Positions 24,601-33,396 of a stretch of DNA of 64,000 bases are shown piece by piece. Within the stretch, counting starts at the first letter, position 1. Each line of letters opens with the position of its first letter. The position numbers and the translations under genes were made by a program. Source of the stretch: Clostridiales bacterium (GTDB lineage: Bacteria > Bacillota > Clostridia > Christensenellales > Borkfalkiaceae); assembly GCA_022508245.1 (NCBI GenBank), contig JAFLVO010000001.1, positions 496,001 through 560,000 of the forward strand, read 5' to 3'. Under the pieces are notes generated by a model. The model did no database searches and was not told where the DNA came from. It saw only the letters and a list, made by a program, of their open reading frames with translations.

Positions 24601-25032
24601 ATGAATCCTACTTGCGTTGGGGAGTACAATTATCAGATTGACTCTAAAAACAGAATAAGACTTCCCAACAAGCTTAAGGGGGAGGCAAGAGAGCTGTATT
24701 TTACAAAGGGCACAAACCACTGTATCTTTGTGTTCTTTGAGGACGGCTACAAGCATATTCTTGACACGCTGAACGAACAAATTAAGATGGGCGATCCCGA
24801 AGGGTCAAAGGCAATGAGGATGTTCTTAAAATCCTGCGCCATTTTGGAAGGGGACTCGCAAGGAAGGATGATACTTCCCAACCACCTCAAAGAGTATGCC
24901 CGCATACAAAAAGACATTGTAATCTGTGGTGCCGGCTCTCATGTAGAGATTTGGGCGAAAGAAGTTTACGACGTATTCTATGAGAACGAAGACGAAGACT
25001 TCGACGTTATGTTCGGCAAACTTGGTATATAA
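24601..25032 (+). CDS. mraZ: Transcriptional regulator MraZ
   Basis: DNA-binding ring-forming regulator that heads the dcw cluster and typically represses it. It has two SpoVT/AbrB-like halves, each with the conserved D-x-x-(G/N)-R-(I/M)-x-(I/L)-P core: YQIDSKNRIRLPNKL near residue 12 and GDSQGRMILPNHL near residue 85. A longer reading from GTG 24574 lies upstream of the likely transcript start. The ATG at 24601 follows GGCGGAG and gives 143 aa, the normal size. rsmH follows two bases after the stop. Confidence 0.94.
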   Translation: MNPTCVGEYNYQIDSKNRIRLPNKLKGEARELYFTKGTNHCIFVFFEDGYKHILDTLNEQIKMGDPEGSKAMRMFLKSCAILEGDSQGRMILPNHLKEYARIQKDIVICGAGSHVEIWAKEVYDVFYENEDEDFDVMFGKLGI

Positions 25033-25034
25033 AA

Positions 25035-25976
25035 GTGAGCGCTTTTTCACATATCCCGGTGATGCTCGAAGAGTGCATGAAGGGGCTCAACCTTAAAGAC
25101 GGAGGAATATACTTCGACGGAACAGTCGGCGGCGGCGGACACTCATACGAGATTTTAAAAAGGTCGTCCCCGAACGGGAAACTGATCGCAACAGACCTCG
25201 ACGACGACGCAATAGCGGCGGCAACGGAGAGGTTAAAGGAATTTAAAGGCAGATTTCAAATTTACAAATCGGACTACAAGCAATACGAAAGCGTCCTAAA
25301 AGAGGCGGGCGTGGACGGGCTTGACGGGGTGATACTCGACTTCGGAGTATCAAGCCACCAGCTTGACAGCGAGGACAGAGGGTTCTCTTATATGAAACCG
25401 AACGCCCCGCTCGATATGAGGATGAACAAAAGCCAGCCACTTACGGCTGAAACAATAGTCAACGAGTATTCGAGAGAAGAAATTGTAAAAATTCTCAAAG
25501 AGTACGGCGAAGAAAGTTTTGCAAGCTCAATTGCATCAAATATAGTCAAAGACAGAGAGAAAAAACGCATAACTACGTGCGGCGAGCTTGTTGAAATAAT
25601 CGAAAAGAGTATTCCATACAAATTCAAACAGAACGGGCCGTGCGCTAGAAAGAGCTTTCAGGCTTTCAGAATAGCAGTAAACGGAGAACTCAACGGCTTG
25701 TACGATTGCGTTATAGGACTTGTAGGAAAGCTTAAAAAGGGCGGAAGAATTGTAATACTTACATTTCATTCGCTCGAAGACAGAATAGTAAAGCAGGCGT
25801 TCAGATATTTATCTCTCGACTGTATTTGCGACAAAAGCTTGCCTGTGTGCGTGTGTGGCAAAAAGAAAGAGATTGAAATTGTCAATGCAAAGCCAATCAC
25901 GGCAGACTTAAAAGAAATAACAATAAATTCGCGCTCAAAATGCGCAAAATTGAGAATAGCAGAAAAAATAATCTAA
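25035..25976 (+). CDS. rsmH: 16S rRNA m4C1402 methyltransferase RsmH
   Basis: SAM-dependent methylation of C1402 in 16S rRNA; traditionally mraW, the usual partner of mraZ. HIPVMLEECMKGL, the SAM motif DGTVGGGGHSYEIL near residue 30, DLDDDAI, GVDGLDGVILDFGVSSHQLD, FSYMKPNAPLDMRM, ARKSFQAFRIAVNGEL and ILTFHSLEDRIVK are all in family order. Starts with GTG two bases past mraZ without a strong SD, implying translational coupling. Length 313 is normal. Confidence 0.97.
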   Translation: MSAFSHIPVMLEECMKGLNLKDGGIYFDGTVGGGGHSYEILKRSSPNGKLIATDLDDDAIAAATERLKEFKGRFQIYKSDYKQYESVLKEAGVDGLDGVILDFGVSSHQLDSEDRGFSYMKPNAPLDMRMNKSQPLTAETIVNEYSREEIVKILKEYGEESFASSIASNIVKDREKKRITTCGELVEIIEKSIPYKFKQNGPCARKSFQAFRIAVNGELNGLYDCVIGLVGKLKKGGRIVILTFHSLEDRIVKQAFRYLSLDCICDKSLPVCVCGKKKEIEIVNAKPITADLKEITINSRSKCAKLRIAEKII

Positions 25977-26000
25977 ACTAAAAAGATAAGGAGAGACACC

Positions 26001-26699
26001 ATGGCAGTTGGAGCACCCGTATTAGAAAGAAGATCGGCTTATGAAGAGAGAACTTCACACATCTATAATCCCGAATACAGACTTACCGATGAGGAACATA
26101 ATGCGCGTATAGGTCAGAACTACGCGAGACTTATCAACCCCGAAATTAAGATTAACGAAGCGCTCGACAGAGCCCCCGTCAAGGCTGAAGCTCCTACCGC
26201 TCCCGTACAGGAAGTATCGAACGCACCCGTATTCGTAGAAAACGCAAGGGCAGATGCGGAAATTTTCAACGCGCACAGCGAAATGAATTTAAGACTTGCT
26301 GCTCAGCGTCAGATTGTAGCGGAACAGAGCAATGACGAGGAAGAGAGCGAAGATTTGCGCCCTACGCAGACGACTATACAATACAGGACCTCTGCTTTGA
26401 CAACAACGTTCGAAAACGGAAAAGTCAAAAATGTCAGCATTGAAAAGCGCGTGGGCATTGCTAAAAGGGATAAAATCATTATCGCTGCAATAGTAAGCGT
26501 TATTCTCGTAATGCTTGTCCTTATTATTGTCAACGCGGCAATACTTGCAAATCTCAACAGCGACGTAAGCTACCTTCAATCATCTTTGACGACTATGAAG
26601 GGCTCTTACGAGGGCGTTAAGGATCAAATAGGTATGAACACCTTGACCGAAGAGCAGATAGCCGATTTGGCTAAACAGCTTGGTTGGATTAAAGGTTAA
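26001..26699 (+). CDS. FtsL-like division protein with a long N-terminal extension
   Basis: Occupies the ftsL position, between rsmH and ftsI. A single hydrophobic helix at about residues 158-183 (IIIAAIVSVILVMLVLIIV) is followed by a short heptad-like segment (NLNSDVSYLQSSLTTMKGSYEGVKDQIG) as in FtsL/DivIC. Unlike ordinary FtsL (about 100-120 aa), some 155 residues precede the helix. They start YNPEYRLTDEEHNARIGQNYARLINP and continue through Ala/Pro- and Glu-rich stretches, so the cytoplasmic part is unusually long. AAGGAGAG precedes the ATG. FtsL sequences diverge strongly, so the call rests on topology and position. Confidence 0.65.
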   Translation: MAVGAPVLERRSAYEERTSHIYNPEYRLTDEEHNARIGQNYARLINPEIKINEALDRAPVKAEAPTAPVQEVSNAPVFVENARADAEIFNAHSEMNLRLAAQRQIVAEQSNDEEESEDLRPTQTTIQYRTSALTTTFENGKVKNVSIEKRVGIAKRDKIIIAAIVSVILVMLVLIIVNAAILANLNSDVSYLQSSLTTMKGSYEGVKDQIGMNTLTEEQIADLAKQLGWIKG

Positions 26700-26724
26700 A
26701 ATTTAACATAACGGTCATCGTTTA

Positions 26725-28482
26725 TTGGAGGTTTTTATCAGAAAGGACAACAAAGGTTTTTCTATAACGGTATTACAAAAGAGGTTATTGTCAACGGCAT
26801 TGGCAATAACCTTTATTTTTTGCATTATCTTCGCAAGGCTTATATATGTTCAGCTCGTATGGGGTGCGGAACTCACTTTAAAGGCAAGCGACCAGTGGAA
26901 CAGAGAGATTCCCGTTATAGCTCAGCGCGGAGTAATTACCGACAGAAACGGCACAATTCTTGCAGGAAACCGTACGACTTACAGCGTATTTGTTAGACCG
27001 AATGCGGTGCAGAACACGCAATATACCGCAACAATTCTTGCGGGTATTTTTGCTCTTGACCCCAAAGAATTGTACGAAAAAATAAGTAATACAAAGGTTT
27101 CCGAGATAACAGTTGCCAAGCAAGCCGACAAGGAAAAGATAGAAAAGCTCGTATCATACAACCTTTCGGGCGTATATTACTCGCGCGACAACTCGCGCAC
27201 ATATACGTATAACGACGTGCTCTGCCAGGTTCTCGGCTTTACCTCAACCGACGGCTCCGGGCTTTCGGGCATAGAAAAATACTATCAAAGTATTCTGGCG
27301 GGCAAGAACGGCGAGATTAAATATTCCACCGACATCGTAGGCATACAGACTGAAAAGTCGGTAGTGGTTTACAGTCAGGCTACCAACGGCGACGAAGTGA
27401 GATTGACAATTGATATTGATATCCAGATGGCGGCGGAAGAGGCAATGAAGCGGGTTTACGCTTCAAGTAACGCCCAATCTGTGTCCTGTATAGTGCTGAA
27501 TCCACAGAATTTCGATATTCTTGCGCTCGTAAATTACCCGTCTTACGATTTAAATTCTGTTCCCCGTGACAATACCGAAACACTCAACTCTCTATCGAGA
27601 AACGTCGTAGTAAGCGATATCTACGAGCCGGGTTCAACTTTTAAAGTAGTTACGGCGGCGGCGAACCTCGAAGAATACTTTTCGGGAAACAAAAGCGCGT
27701 TTTCGCCTTCGTACGTCTTTAACGGCAGCCGCACGAGAACGGTTGACGGCACAAAAATCAAGTGCTGGGCAGACCACTCCAACGGAAGGCACTCAAACCA
27801 GACGCTTTCTGCTGCGCTAAACAATAGCTGTAACCCCTGTTTTACCGATATTGCACTCTCGCTCGGCAGTAAAACGTTTTACAAATATTTGCAGGCTTTC
27901 GGTTTCGGCAACGTGACTGGGCTTGACTTCAATGGCGAAGCTCTCGGTATGCTCGTTCCGCAAACGGTTGTAAGAAACGGCGATCTGGCGCGTATAGGTT
28001 TCGGACAGACGATAGCAGTTACGGGAATTCAGCTTGCTTGCGCCGTAGCGGCTGCGGTAAACGGAGGAAACTACTACATCCCGCATTTGTTAAAAAGTAT
28101 TGTATCTGCCGATGGAAAGACCGTTGCCGAACAGCCCTCAGTGCTTAAAAACAAGGCAATAAGCGAAAAGGCGTCGTCTCTTCTTGCCGAAATGCTTGAA
28201 GGAGTAGTTACCGAGGGTAGCGGTAAAAAGGCATTTATTGATGGTTACAGAGTAGGAGGAAAGACCGGTACTGCACAAAAGTACGAGGACGGGCACGTCG
28301 CACAGGGCAAGTACGTTTCCTCGTTCTGCGGATTTTTTCCCGCCAACAATCCCCAATATCTTGCACTCATTATAGTTGACGAGCCGCAGGGCGTCTACTA
28401 CGGCAGTGCGGTGGCGGCTCCCGTCGCAAAAGAAATTTTCGAGGATATAATCAAAATCAAAAACATAGAACGGTACGTATAA
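26725..28482 (+). CDS. ftsI: Division-type peptidoglycan transpeptidase FtsI/PBP2B
   Basis: Class B penicillin-binding protein that cross-links septal peptidoglycan. A membrane helix lies near residues 25-45. The dimerisation domain includes RGVITDRNG. The transpeptidase motifs are EPGSTFK near residue 300, SCN and GGKTGTAQK near 510. There is no C-terminal PASTA domain. The start is unusual: the frame opens with TTG at 26725, whose bases are part of the SD (GGAGG, 26727-26731), whereas the codon at proper spacing is ATC at 26737. No in-frame ATG exists before the membrane helix. murE overlaps the stop by one base. Confidence 0.94.
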   Translation: MEVFIRKDNKGFSITVLQKRLLSTALAITFIFCIIFARLIYVQLVWGAELTLKASDQWNREIPVIAQRGVITDRNGTILAGNRTTYSVFVRPNAVQNTQYTATILAGIFALDPKELYEKISNTKVSEITVAKQADKEKIEKLVSYNLSGVYYSRDNSRTYTYNDVLCQVLGFTSTDGSGLSGIEKYYQSILAGKNGEIKYSTDIVGIQTEKSVVVYSQATNGDEVRLTIDIDIQMAAEEAMKRVYASSNAQSVSCIVLNPQNFDILALVNYPSYDLNSVPRDNTETLNSLSRNVVVSDIYEPGSTFKVVTAAANLEEYFSGNKSAFSPSYVFNGSRTRTVDGTKIKCWADHSNGRHSNQTLSAALNNSCNPCFTDIALSLGSKTFYKYLQAFGFGNVTGLDFNGEALGMLVPQTVVRNGDLARIGFGQTIAVTGIQLACAVAAAVNGGNYYIPHLLKSIVSADGKTVAEQPSVLKNKAISEKASSLLAEMLEGVVTEGSGKKAFIDGYRVGGKTGTAQKYEDGHVAQGKYVSSFCGFFPANNPQYLALIIVDEPQGVYYGSAVAAPVAKEIFEDIIKIKNIERYV

Positions 28483-29921
28483 TGCAACTTGGCAAACTTT
28501 TAAAATGCATACAGACGGAAGAAGTTTTAGGCGATACAAATATAGAAATTTCGGCACTATGTACGGACAGCTCCAAGGCGGCGAAGGGCGTGCTGTTCTT
28601 TTGCTATAAAGGCGTAAACCACGATTCGCACACCGACATCAACGAAGCAGTCAAAAACGGCGCGGTTGCCGTAATATGCGAACGCAAACTCGACTGCCCC
28701 GTAACACAAATAATAGTCAAGGACGGCAGGGCACAGATTGCCCGCGTCGCCCGCGCATTTTACGGTTTCCCCGACAAAAAACTTAAAATTATAGCAGTTA
28801 CGGGCACTAACGGCAAGACTACTACAACCTATATGCTTTCGAGCATATTTAAAGCCGACGGGAGGAGCACGGCAACTATAGGAACGCTTGGAATTAGCTA
28901 CGGCGAAAAGTTTATTTCGCCAGAGCTTACTACTCCCGACCCGGTATATCTGCATCACGTCTTTGCCGATATGGTTGCCGCAGGAGTAGAGTACGTGTTT
29001 ATGGAAGTTTCCGCCCACGCTCTCTATTTTGACAAAATATACGGGCTGACCTTTGAGGCGGGAATTTTTACCAACTGCACGCAGGACCACCTTGATTTTT
29101 TCAAAAATATGAAGGACTATGCCGAATGCAAAAAGCTGCTCTTCAAAGAGGAGCGGTGCCGTCGTGCGGTAATAAATTCAGACGACAGTTTGGGAATAGA
29201 GCTTCTTTCCGAAGTAAAAAACCCTATAAGCTACGGACTCAAAAATCCAGCCGACGTCTTCGCAATTGATATTTCAGAAAAAATCGACGGAACGACCTTT
29301 GTTTTAAACCTTTTTGATGAACTATATGAGGTAAAGCTCTGCCTGCCCGCCCTGCATAATGTCTATAACGCTATGGCTGCTGCTGCGTGTGCCAAACTCT
29401 TCGGCGTTAAAATCAACATAATTGCAAAGGGACTTAACTCCTTAAAGACGGTAGAGGGCAGGTTGGAAAAGGTTGCCCGCTATAACGGAGCAGAAATTTT
29501 TGTCGACTTTGCGCACACGCCTGACGGGTTGGAAAAATCCCTGCAATCGCTCAAAAAACTGTGTAAGGGCAGGCTTTTCTGTCTCTTCGGCTGCGGCGGC
29601 AACCGTGACGCAACCAAAAGACCGCTTATGGGCAGTGTTGCGGCAAAATACGCCGATTTTTTGATAATTACTTCGGATAACCCGCGTTACGAGGATCCGT
29701 TCGACATAATTTCAGATATAGAAAAGGGTGTTAAGCCGTACAAGGTAAAATACGTAACCGTAACCGAACGCGAGATTGCAACGGAGTATGCAATTAGTCT
29801 TTTAGCCGACGGAGATATTCTGCTCGTTGCGGGCAAGGGCGGCGAGCATTATCAGGAGATAATGGGTATAAAACACAGTTATAATGATAATAGAGTAATT
29901 AAAAACATAATCGGTTTTTGA
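28482..29921 (+). CDS. murE: UDP-MurNAc-tripeptide ligase MurE, meso-DAP type
   Basis: Adds the third residue to UDP-MurNAc-L-Ala-D-Glu in the cytoplasm. The ATP loop VTGTNGKTTTTY is near residues 107-118, with EVSAHAL, FTNCTQDHLDFF and VDFAHTPDGLE following. The substrate-selecting motif is DNPRYEDP near residue 395, and DNPR marks meso-diaminopimelate ligases. The ATG overlaps the ftsI stop (TAATG). murF, the usual next gene, is missing and mraY follows directly. Confidence 0.96.
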   Translation: MQLGKLLKCIQTEEVLGDTNIEISALCTDSSKAAKGVLFFCYKGVNHDSHTDINEAVKNGAVAVICERKLDCPVTQIIVKDGRAQIARVARAFYGFPDKKLKIIAVTGTNGKTTTTYMLSSIFKADGRSTATIGTLGISYGEKFISPELTTPDPVYLHHVFADMVAAGVEYVFMEVSAHALYFDKIYGLTFEAGIFTNCTQDHLDFFKNMKDYAECKKLLFKEERCRRAVINSDDSLGIELLSEVKNPISYGLKNPADVFAIDISEKIDGTTFVLNLFDELYEVKLCLPALHNVYNAMAAAACAKLFGVKINIIAKGLNSLKTVEGRLEKVARYNGAEIFVDFAHTPDGLEKSLQSLKKLCKGRLFCLFGCGGNRDATKRPLMGSVAAKYADFLIITSDNPRYEDPFDIISDIEKGVKPYKVKYVTVTEREIATEYAISLLADGDILLVAGKGGEHYQEIMGIKHSYNDNRVIKNIIGF

Positions 29922-29923
29922 AA

Positions 29924-30868
29924 ATGAAAACAATATTTATAGGCATAATCTGCGCATTTTGCTGCTCGCTGATACTTCTTGCAGCGCTATTGCCGCTTTT
30001 AAAAAAACTTAAAGCCGGACAATACATTCTCGGCTATGTAAAAGAACACAAGAGCAAAGGAGGTACGCCCACTATGGGCGGACTAGCCTTTATTACCGCA
30101 ATTTTAATCGTTGGTTTGTGTCTTTGCGGGGTTAAAAACGGAGAGATAAATCTGACCTTTGCAATCACTGCAGGCTTTACCTTTGTCGGCTTTTTGGATG
30201 ATTTTCTTAAGATTTACAGAAAGGAAAACGAGGGCTTAAAGCCCTATCAAAAGATTATTTTTCAAGTTGCAATAGCCTCGGTCGCCGCTATATACTGCTA
30301 TTTAAACGGAATAACCAAGCTTTTTATTCCCTTCGGCGGTGGGTTATCGCTTGATATAAGTTGGGGAATAATTCCGCTTGTCATTTTTATTTTTACAGCA
30401 ACAGTAAACTGTGTGAACTTGACCGACGGTCTTGACGGTCTTGCCGGCGGGACAAGCTGTGCTTTCCTCATAATATTGGGCATTATGCTCGGTGTAAGGC
30501 AATCGTCGTTTTCCACCCTCTGTTTTATAGCGGTTGGCGCAATAGCGGGTTTTCTTATTCTGAACACCAATAAAGCCGCGGTATTTATGGGGGATACAGG
30601 CTCACTTGCACTGGGCGGGCTTATATCCTGCGTGTGCGTTTTTTCGGGTAATTCACTCTATATTCCGCTCGTCGGAATTATGTTTGTAATTTCGGGAATA
30701 TCCGTAATTGTACAAGTCATATATTATAAACGGACAAGGAAAAGAGTGTTTTTAATGGCGCCGCTGCATCATCATTTTCAGATGAAGGGTTACACCGAAT
30801 GTAAAATTTCATACGTCTATTTTGCACTTACTGCCTTTGTCGGAATACTGTGTTTGATATTTATGTGA
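29924..30868 (+). CDS. mraY: Phospho-MurNAc-pentapeptide translocase MraY
   Basis: Integral membrane enzyme that forms lipid I from UDP-MurNAc-pentapeptide and undecaprenyl phosphate. Conserved cytoplasmic motifs are GGTPTMGG near residue 45, the DDFLK aspartates, NLTDGLDGLAGG near residue 170, FMGDTGSLALGG and the histidine cluster PLHHHFQMKG near 285. About ten hydrophobic segments are spread through 314 residues. ATG 29924 lies two bases past the murE stop. It has no clear SD, so coupling is likely. Confidence 0.96.
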   Translation: MKTIFIGIICAFCCSLILLAALLPLLKKLKAGQYILGYVKEHKSKGGTPTMGGLAFITAILIVGLCLCGVKNGEINLTFAITAGFTFVGFLDDFLKIYRKENEGLKPYQKIIFQVAIASVAAIYCYLNGITKLFIPFGGGLSLDISWGIIPLVIFIFTATVNCVNLTDGLDGLAGGTSCAFLIILGIMLGVRQSSFSTLCFIAVGAIAGFLILNTNKAAVFMGDTGSLALGGLISCVCVFSGNSLYIPLVGIMFVISGISVIVQVIYYKRTRKRVFLMAPLHHHFQMKGYTECKISYVYFALTAFVGILCLIFM

Positions 30869-30875
30869 GGTAAAA

Positions 30876-32234
30876 ATGTATTTTAAAGGTCAGAAGTTTT
30901 TCGTAGCGGGTATGTCGGTTTCGGGTGAAAGCAGTGCCCGCTTTTTACTTGAAAGAGGGGCGGAAGTCTACATATACGACGACGTATTAAGCGAAAAAAT
31001 AACGCAGACAATGACTGAGCTCGCAAGTATGGGCGCGCGGATTGTCACAGTTGAAAAATGGGAGGAGTGCGCGGCAAGATGTGATATACTCGTATTAAGC
31101 CCGGGAATACCCATCGATACGCCTCTTCCCGTGTATTTTCGTAAGCAGGGTAAGGCAATTATAGGCGAAGAGGAGCTCGGCGCCCTATATCTCCGCGCCA
31201 CCTCGATTGCCGTTACGGGCACAAACGGCAAGACAACAACCGTAACTATGCTCAACGAAATTATTAACAGCGTTGGCGAACACTGCGTTGCATGCGGTAA
31301 TATCGGAAATCCCCTCGTCAAATGCGTGGAGGAGCTTCAATTCAAGGATTTTGCCGTACTTGAAATTTCCTCTTTTCAGCTTGAAACGCTTTCGAGTCTT
31401 CGTCCACATATCGCAGTTATAACCAACGTGACGGAAGACCACTTAAACCGTCACTACAATATGGAAAATTACATATTTTTGAAGTCCAAAATTTTACGCA
31501 ATCTTAAAGAGAGCGAGTTTGCCGTTTTAAATTACGACGACCCTATCGTACGCTCGTTTGCACAGAAAACAAAGGCAAAAATCGTATATTTTTCAATGAA
31601 AAGCAGGGTGGACGGCGCGTACTTTGAAAATGGTGGAGTGTACTTTAAGGGTGACAGATATTTTGATATTTCGGATATGCTGACCGGCGGAGTTCACAAC
31701 GTCTACAATGCGCTTGCCTGCGTTGCCGTTGCGGGAATTTTAGGACTTGACAAAAAGAAGGTGGGTCAGACAATATGCTCGTTTAAAGGAGTAAGTCACC
31801 GCATAGAAAAAGTGCGGGAAGTAAACGGAATTACTTACATAGACGATAGCAAGGGAACTAACGTAGATGCAGCGGTCAAAGCGGCGCAATGTATGAGCTG
31901 CCCGACGGTAATTTTGCTCGGAGGTAAGGACAAGGGCGACGACTATACGCCTTTATTCGAAGGCTTGAGCGCAAGCCCTGTGGTTCATGCGGTCATCTAT
32001 GGAGAAAACAGATTTAAAATGTTGAGTGCGGCAATAAAAGCGGGTTTTGTGAGTTTTTCGCTCTGTGCGGAATTCACGACGGCGGTTCAACTTGCACAGT
32101 TCATAGCCAAACCCGGTCAGTGTGTTCTGTTAAGTCCCGCAAGCTCGAGTTTTGACAGCTTTACAAATTACGAAGAGCGCGGAGATGCGTTCAAGGAGCT
32201 GGTAGAGAGCATCGATGAAAAAATTTCCGAATAA
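30876..32234 (+). CDS. murD: UDP-MurNAc-L-alanine:D-glutamate ligase MurD
   Basis: Adds D-glutamate to UDP-MurNAc-L-Ala. The N-terminal Rossmann-like part begins FKGQKFFVAGMSVSGESSARFLLERGA. The ATP loop is VTGTNGKTTTV near residue 115, then LEISSFQLE, ITNVTEDHLNRHY, GVSHRIEKV, YIDDSKGTNVDA and SPASSSFDSFTNYEERGDAFK. Length 452 is normal. GTGAGG precedes the ATG. Its last 20 bases overlap ftsW. Confidence 0.96.
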   Translation: MYFKGQKFFVAGMSVSGESSARFLLERGAEVYIYDDVLSEKITQTMTELASMGARIVTVEKWEECAARCDILVLSPGIPIDTPLPVYFRKQGKAIIGEEELGALYLRATSIAVTGTNGKTTTVTMLNEIINSVGEHCVACGNIGNPLVKCVEELQFKDFAVLEISSFQLETLSSLRPHIAVITNVTEDHLNRHYNMENYIFLKSKILRNLKESEFAVLNYDDPIVRSFAQKTKAKIVYFSMKSRVDGAYFENGGVYFKGDRYFDISDMLTGGVHNVYNALACVAVAGILGLDKKKVGQTICSFKGVSHRIEKVREVNGITYIDDSKGTNVDAAVKAAQCMSCPTVILLGGKDKGDDYTPLFEGLSASPVVHAVIYGENRFKMLSAAIKAGFVSFSLCAEFTTAVQLAQFIAKPGQCVLLSPASSSFDSFTNYEERGDAFKELVESIDEKISE

Positions 32235-33339
32235 AATCAGGGTGCAAAATGGTACGAAAGCGGGAGACATCCCGCTTTTAGTTTGCGTGTTTTTAATGGC
32301 TGTCTTTGGCTGCATAATGATATATTCCGCAAGCTCATATACCGCTAAAGTTCAGTACGGCGACAGTCTGTATTTTGTCAAAAAGCAGATAATTGGCGTG
32401 GTTTTGGGGCTTGCCGCAATGATTGGAACGTACTTTTTTGACTATAAAAAGCTTTTAAAGCTCAAATATCCCGCAATAATTATTGCCGCGGTTCTTTTAG
32501 GCCTAGTCTTCGTGCCGGGAATAGGCATAACCAACTATGGTGCGACGAGGTGGATAGGCTTCGGCGGTTTTACAATTCAGCCGTCTGAAATTGCAAAATA
32601 CGCCTTTGCGCTGTTTGCCGCGGCATACTTTTACAAAAATCACGAAAAGGTAAAGACGGTAAAAGGAGTTCTGCCCGTTCTCGGAGTGGGAATAGGCTTT
32701 TGCCTGCTCATAATAATCGAGCCGAACATGTCCATAACTATGTGCGTGGGGCTTTTAATGCTCGCTATCATATTTTTAAGCGGAACCAATTTAAAGACTT
32801 TTTTGATAATTTTAATCCCCTTCGCTCTAGCGGTGCCCGTCCTAATTATTGCAGAACCTTACAGACTGCAAAGATTGAGTGCGTTCATTGACCCGTGGGC
32901 GTCGCCCAAGGACGAGGGGTATCAGCTGATACAGTCCTTATATGCGCTCGGGAACGGCGGTTTTTTCGGGACGGGGCTATTCAACTCAACGCAGAAATAT
33001 AGGTTTCTACCATTTGCCGAAAGCGACTTTATACTTGCAATAATGGGGGAAGAGCTCGGCTTTTTCGGGCTGATAGTCTTCTTTTTAGCCTGCGGATTTA
33101 TTATTTTCAAAGGGTTAAGAATAGCAAAACGCTGCTCGGACAGATTTGGTTTTCTGCTCGCTTCCGGCTTTATACTCGTGTACGGAATACAGGTTGCAAT
33201 AAACGCGCTCGTGGTAAGCGGAGCAATACCGCCGACGGGTCTTCCGTTGCCTTTGATAAGCAGCGGAAACACTTCGCTCGTAATAACGATGGCGTCAATG
33301 GGGGTGCTTGGCAACATATCGCGCCGACGGGAAAATTAA
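32215..33339 (+). CDS. ftsW: SEDS-family division glycosyltransferase FtsW
   Basis: Polymerises septal glycan strands from lipid II together with FtsI. About ten membrane helices are visible. The SEDS motifs YSASS near residue 40, GARRW-like GATRWIGFGGFTIQPSE near residue 105, EPYRLQRLSAFIDPW and GSGAIPPTGLPLPLISSGN-like SGAIPPTGLPLPLISSGNT near residue 345 are present. It starts inside murD. RodA is an alternative within the family, but position after murD and before murA/divIB favours FtsW. Confidence 0.93.
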   Translation: MKKFPNKIRVQNGTKAGDIPLLVCVFLMAVFGCIMIYSASSYTAKVQYGDSLYFVKKQIIGVVLGLAAMIGTYFFDYKKLLKLKYPAIIIAAVLLGLVFVPGIGITNYGATRWIGFGGFTIQPSEIAKYAFALFAAAYFYKNHEKVKTVKGVLPVLGVGIGFCLLIIIEPNMSITMCVGLLMLAIIFLSGTNLKTFLIILIPFALAVPVLIIAEPYRLQRLSAFIDPWASPKDEGYQLIQSLYALGNGGFFGTGLFNSTQKYRFLPFAESDFILAIMGEELGFFGLIVFFLACGFIIFKGLRIAKRCSDRFGFLLASGFILVYGIQVAINALVVSGAIPPTGLPLPLISSGNTSLVITMASMGVLGNISRRREN

Positions 33340-33396
33340 CAACTAGACGTTACTCCGCCATATAATGAAATATATTATTTTCTACTCGGAGACAAT

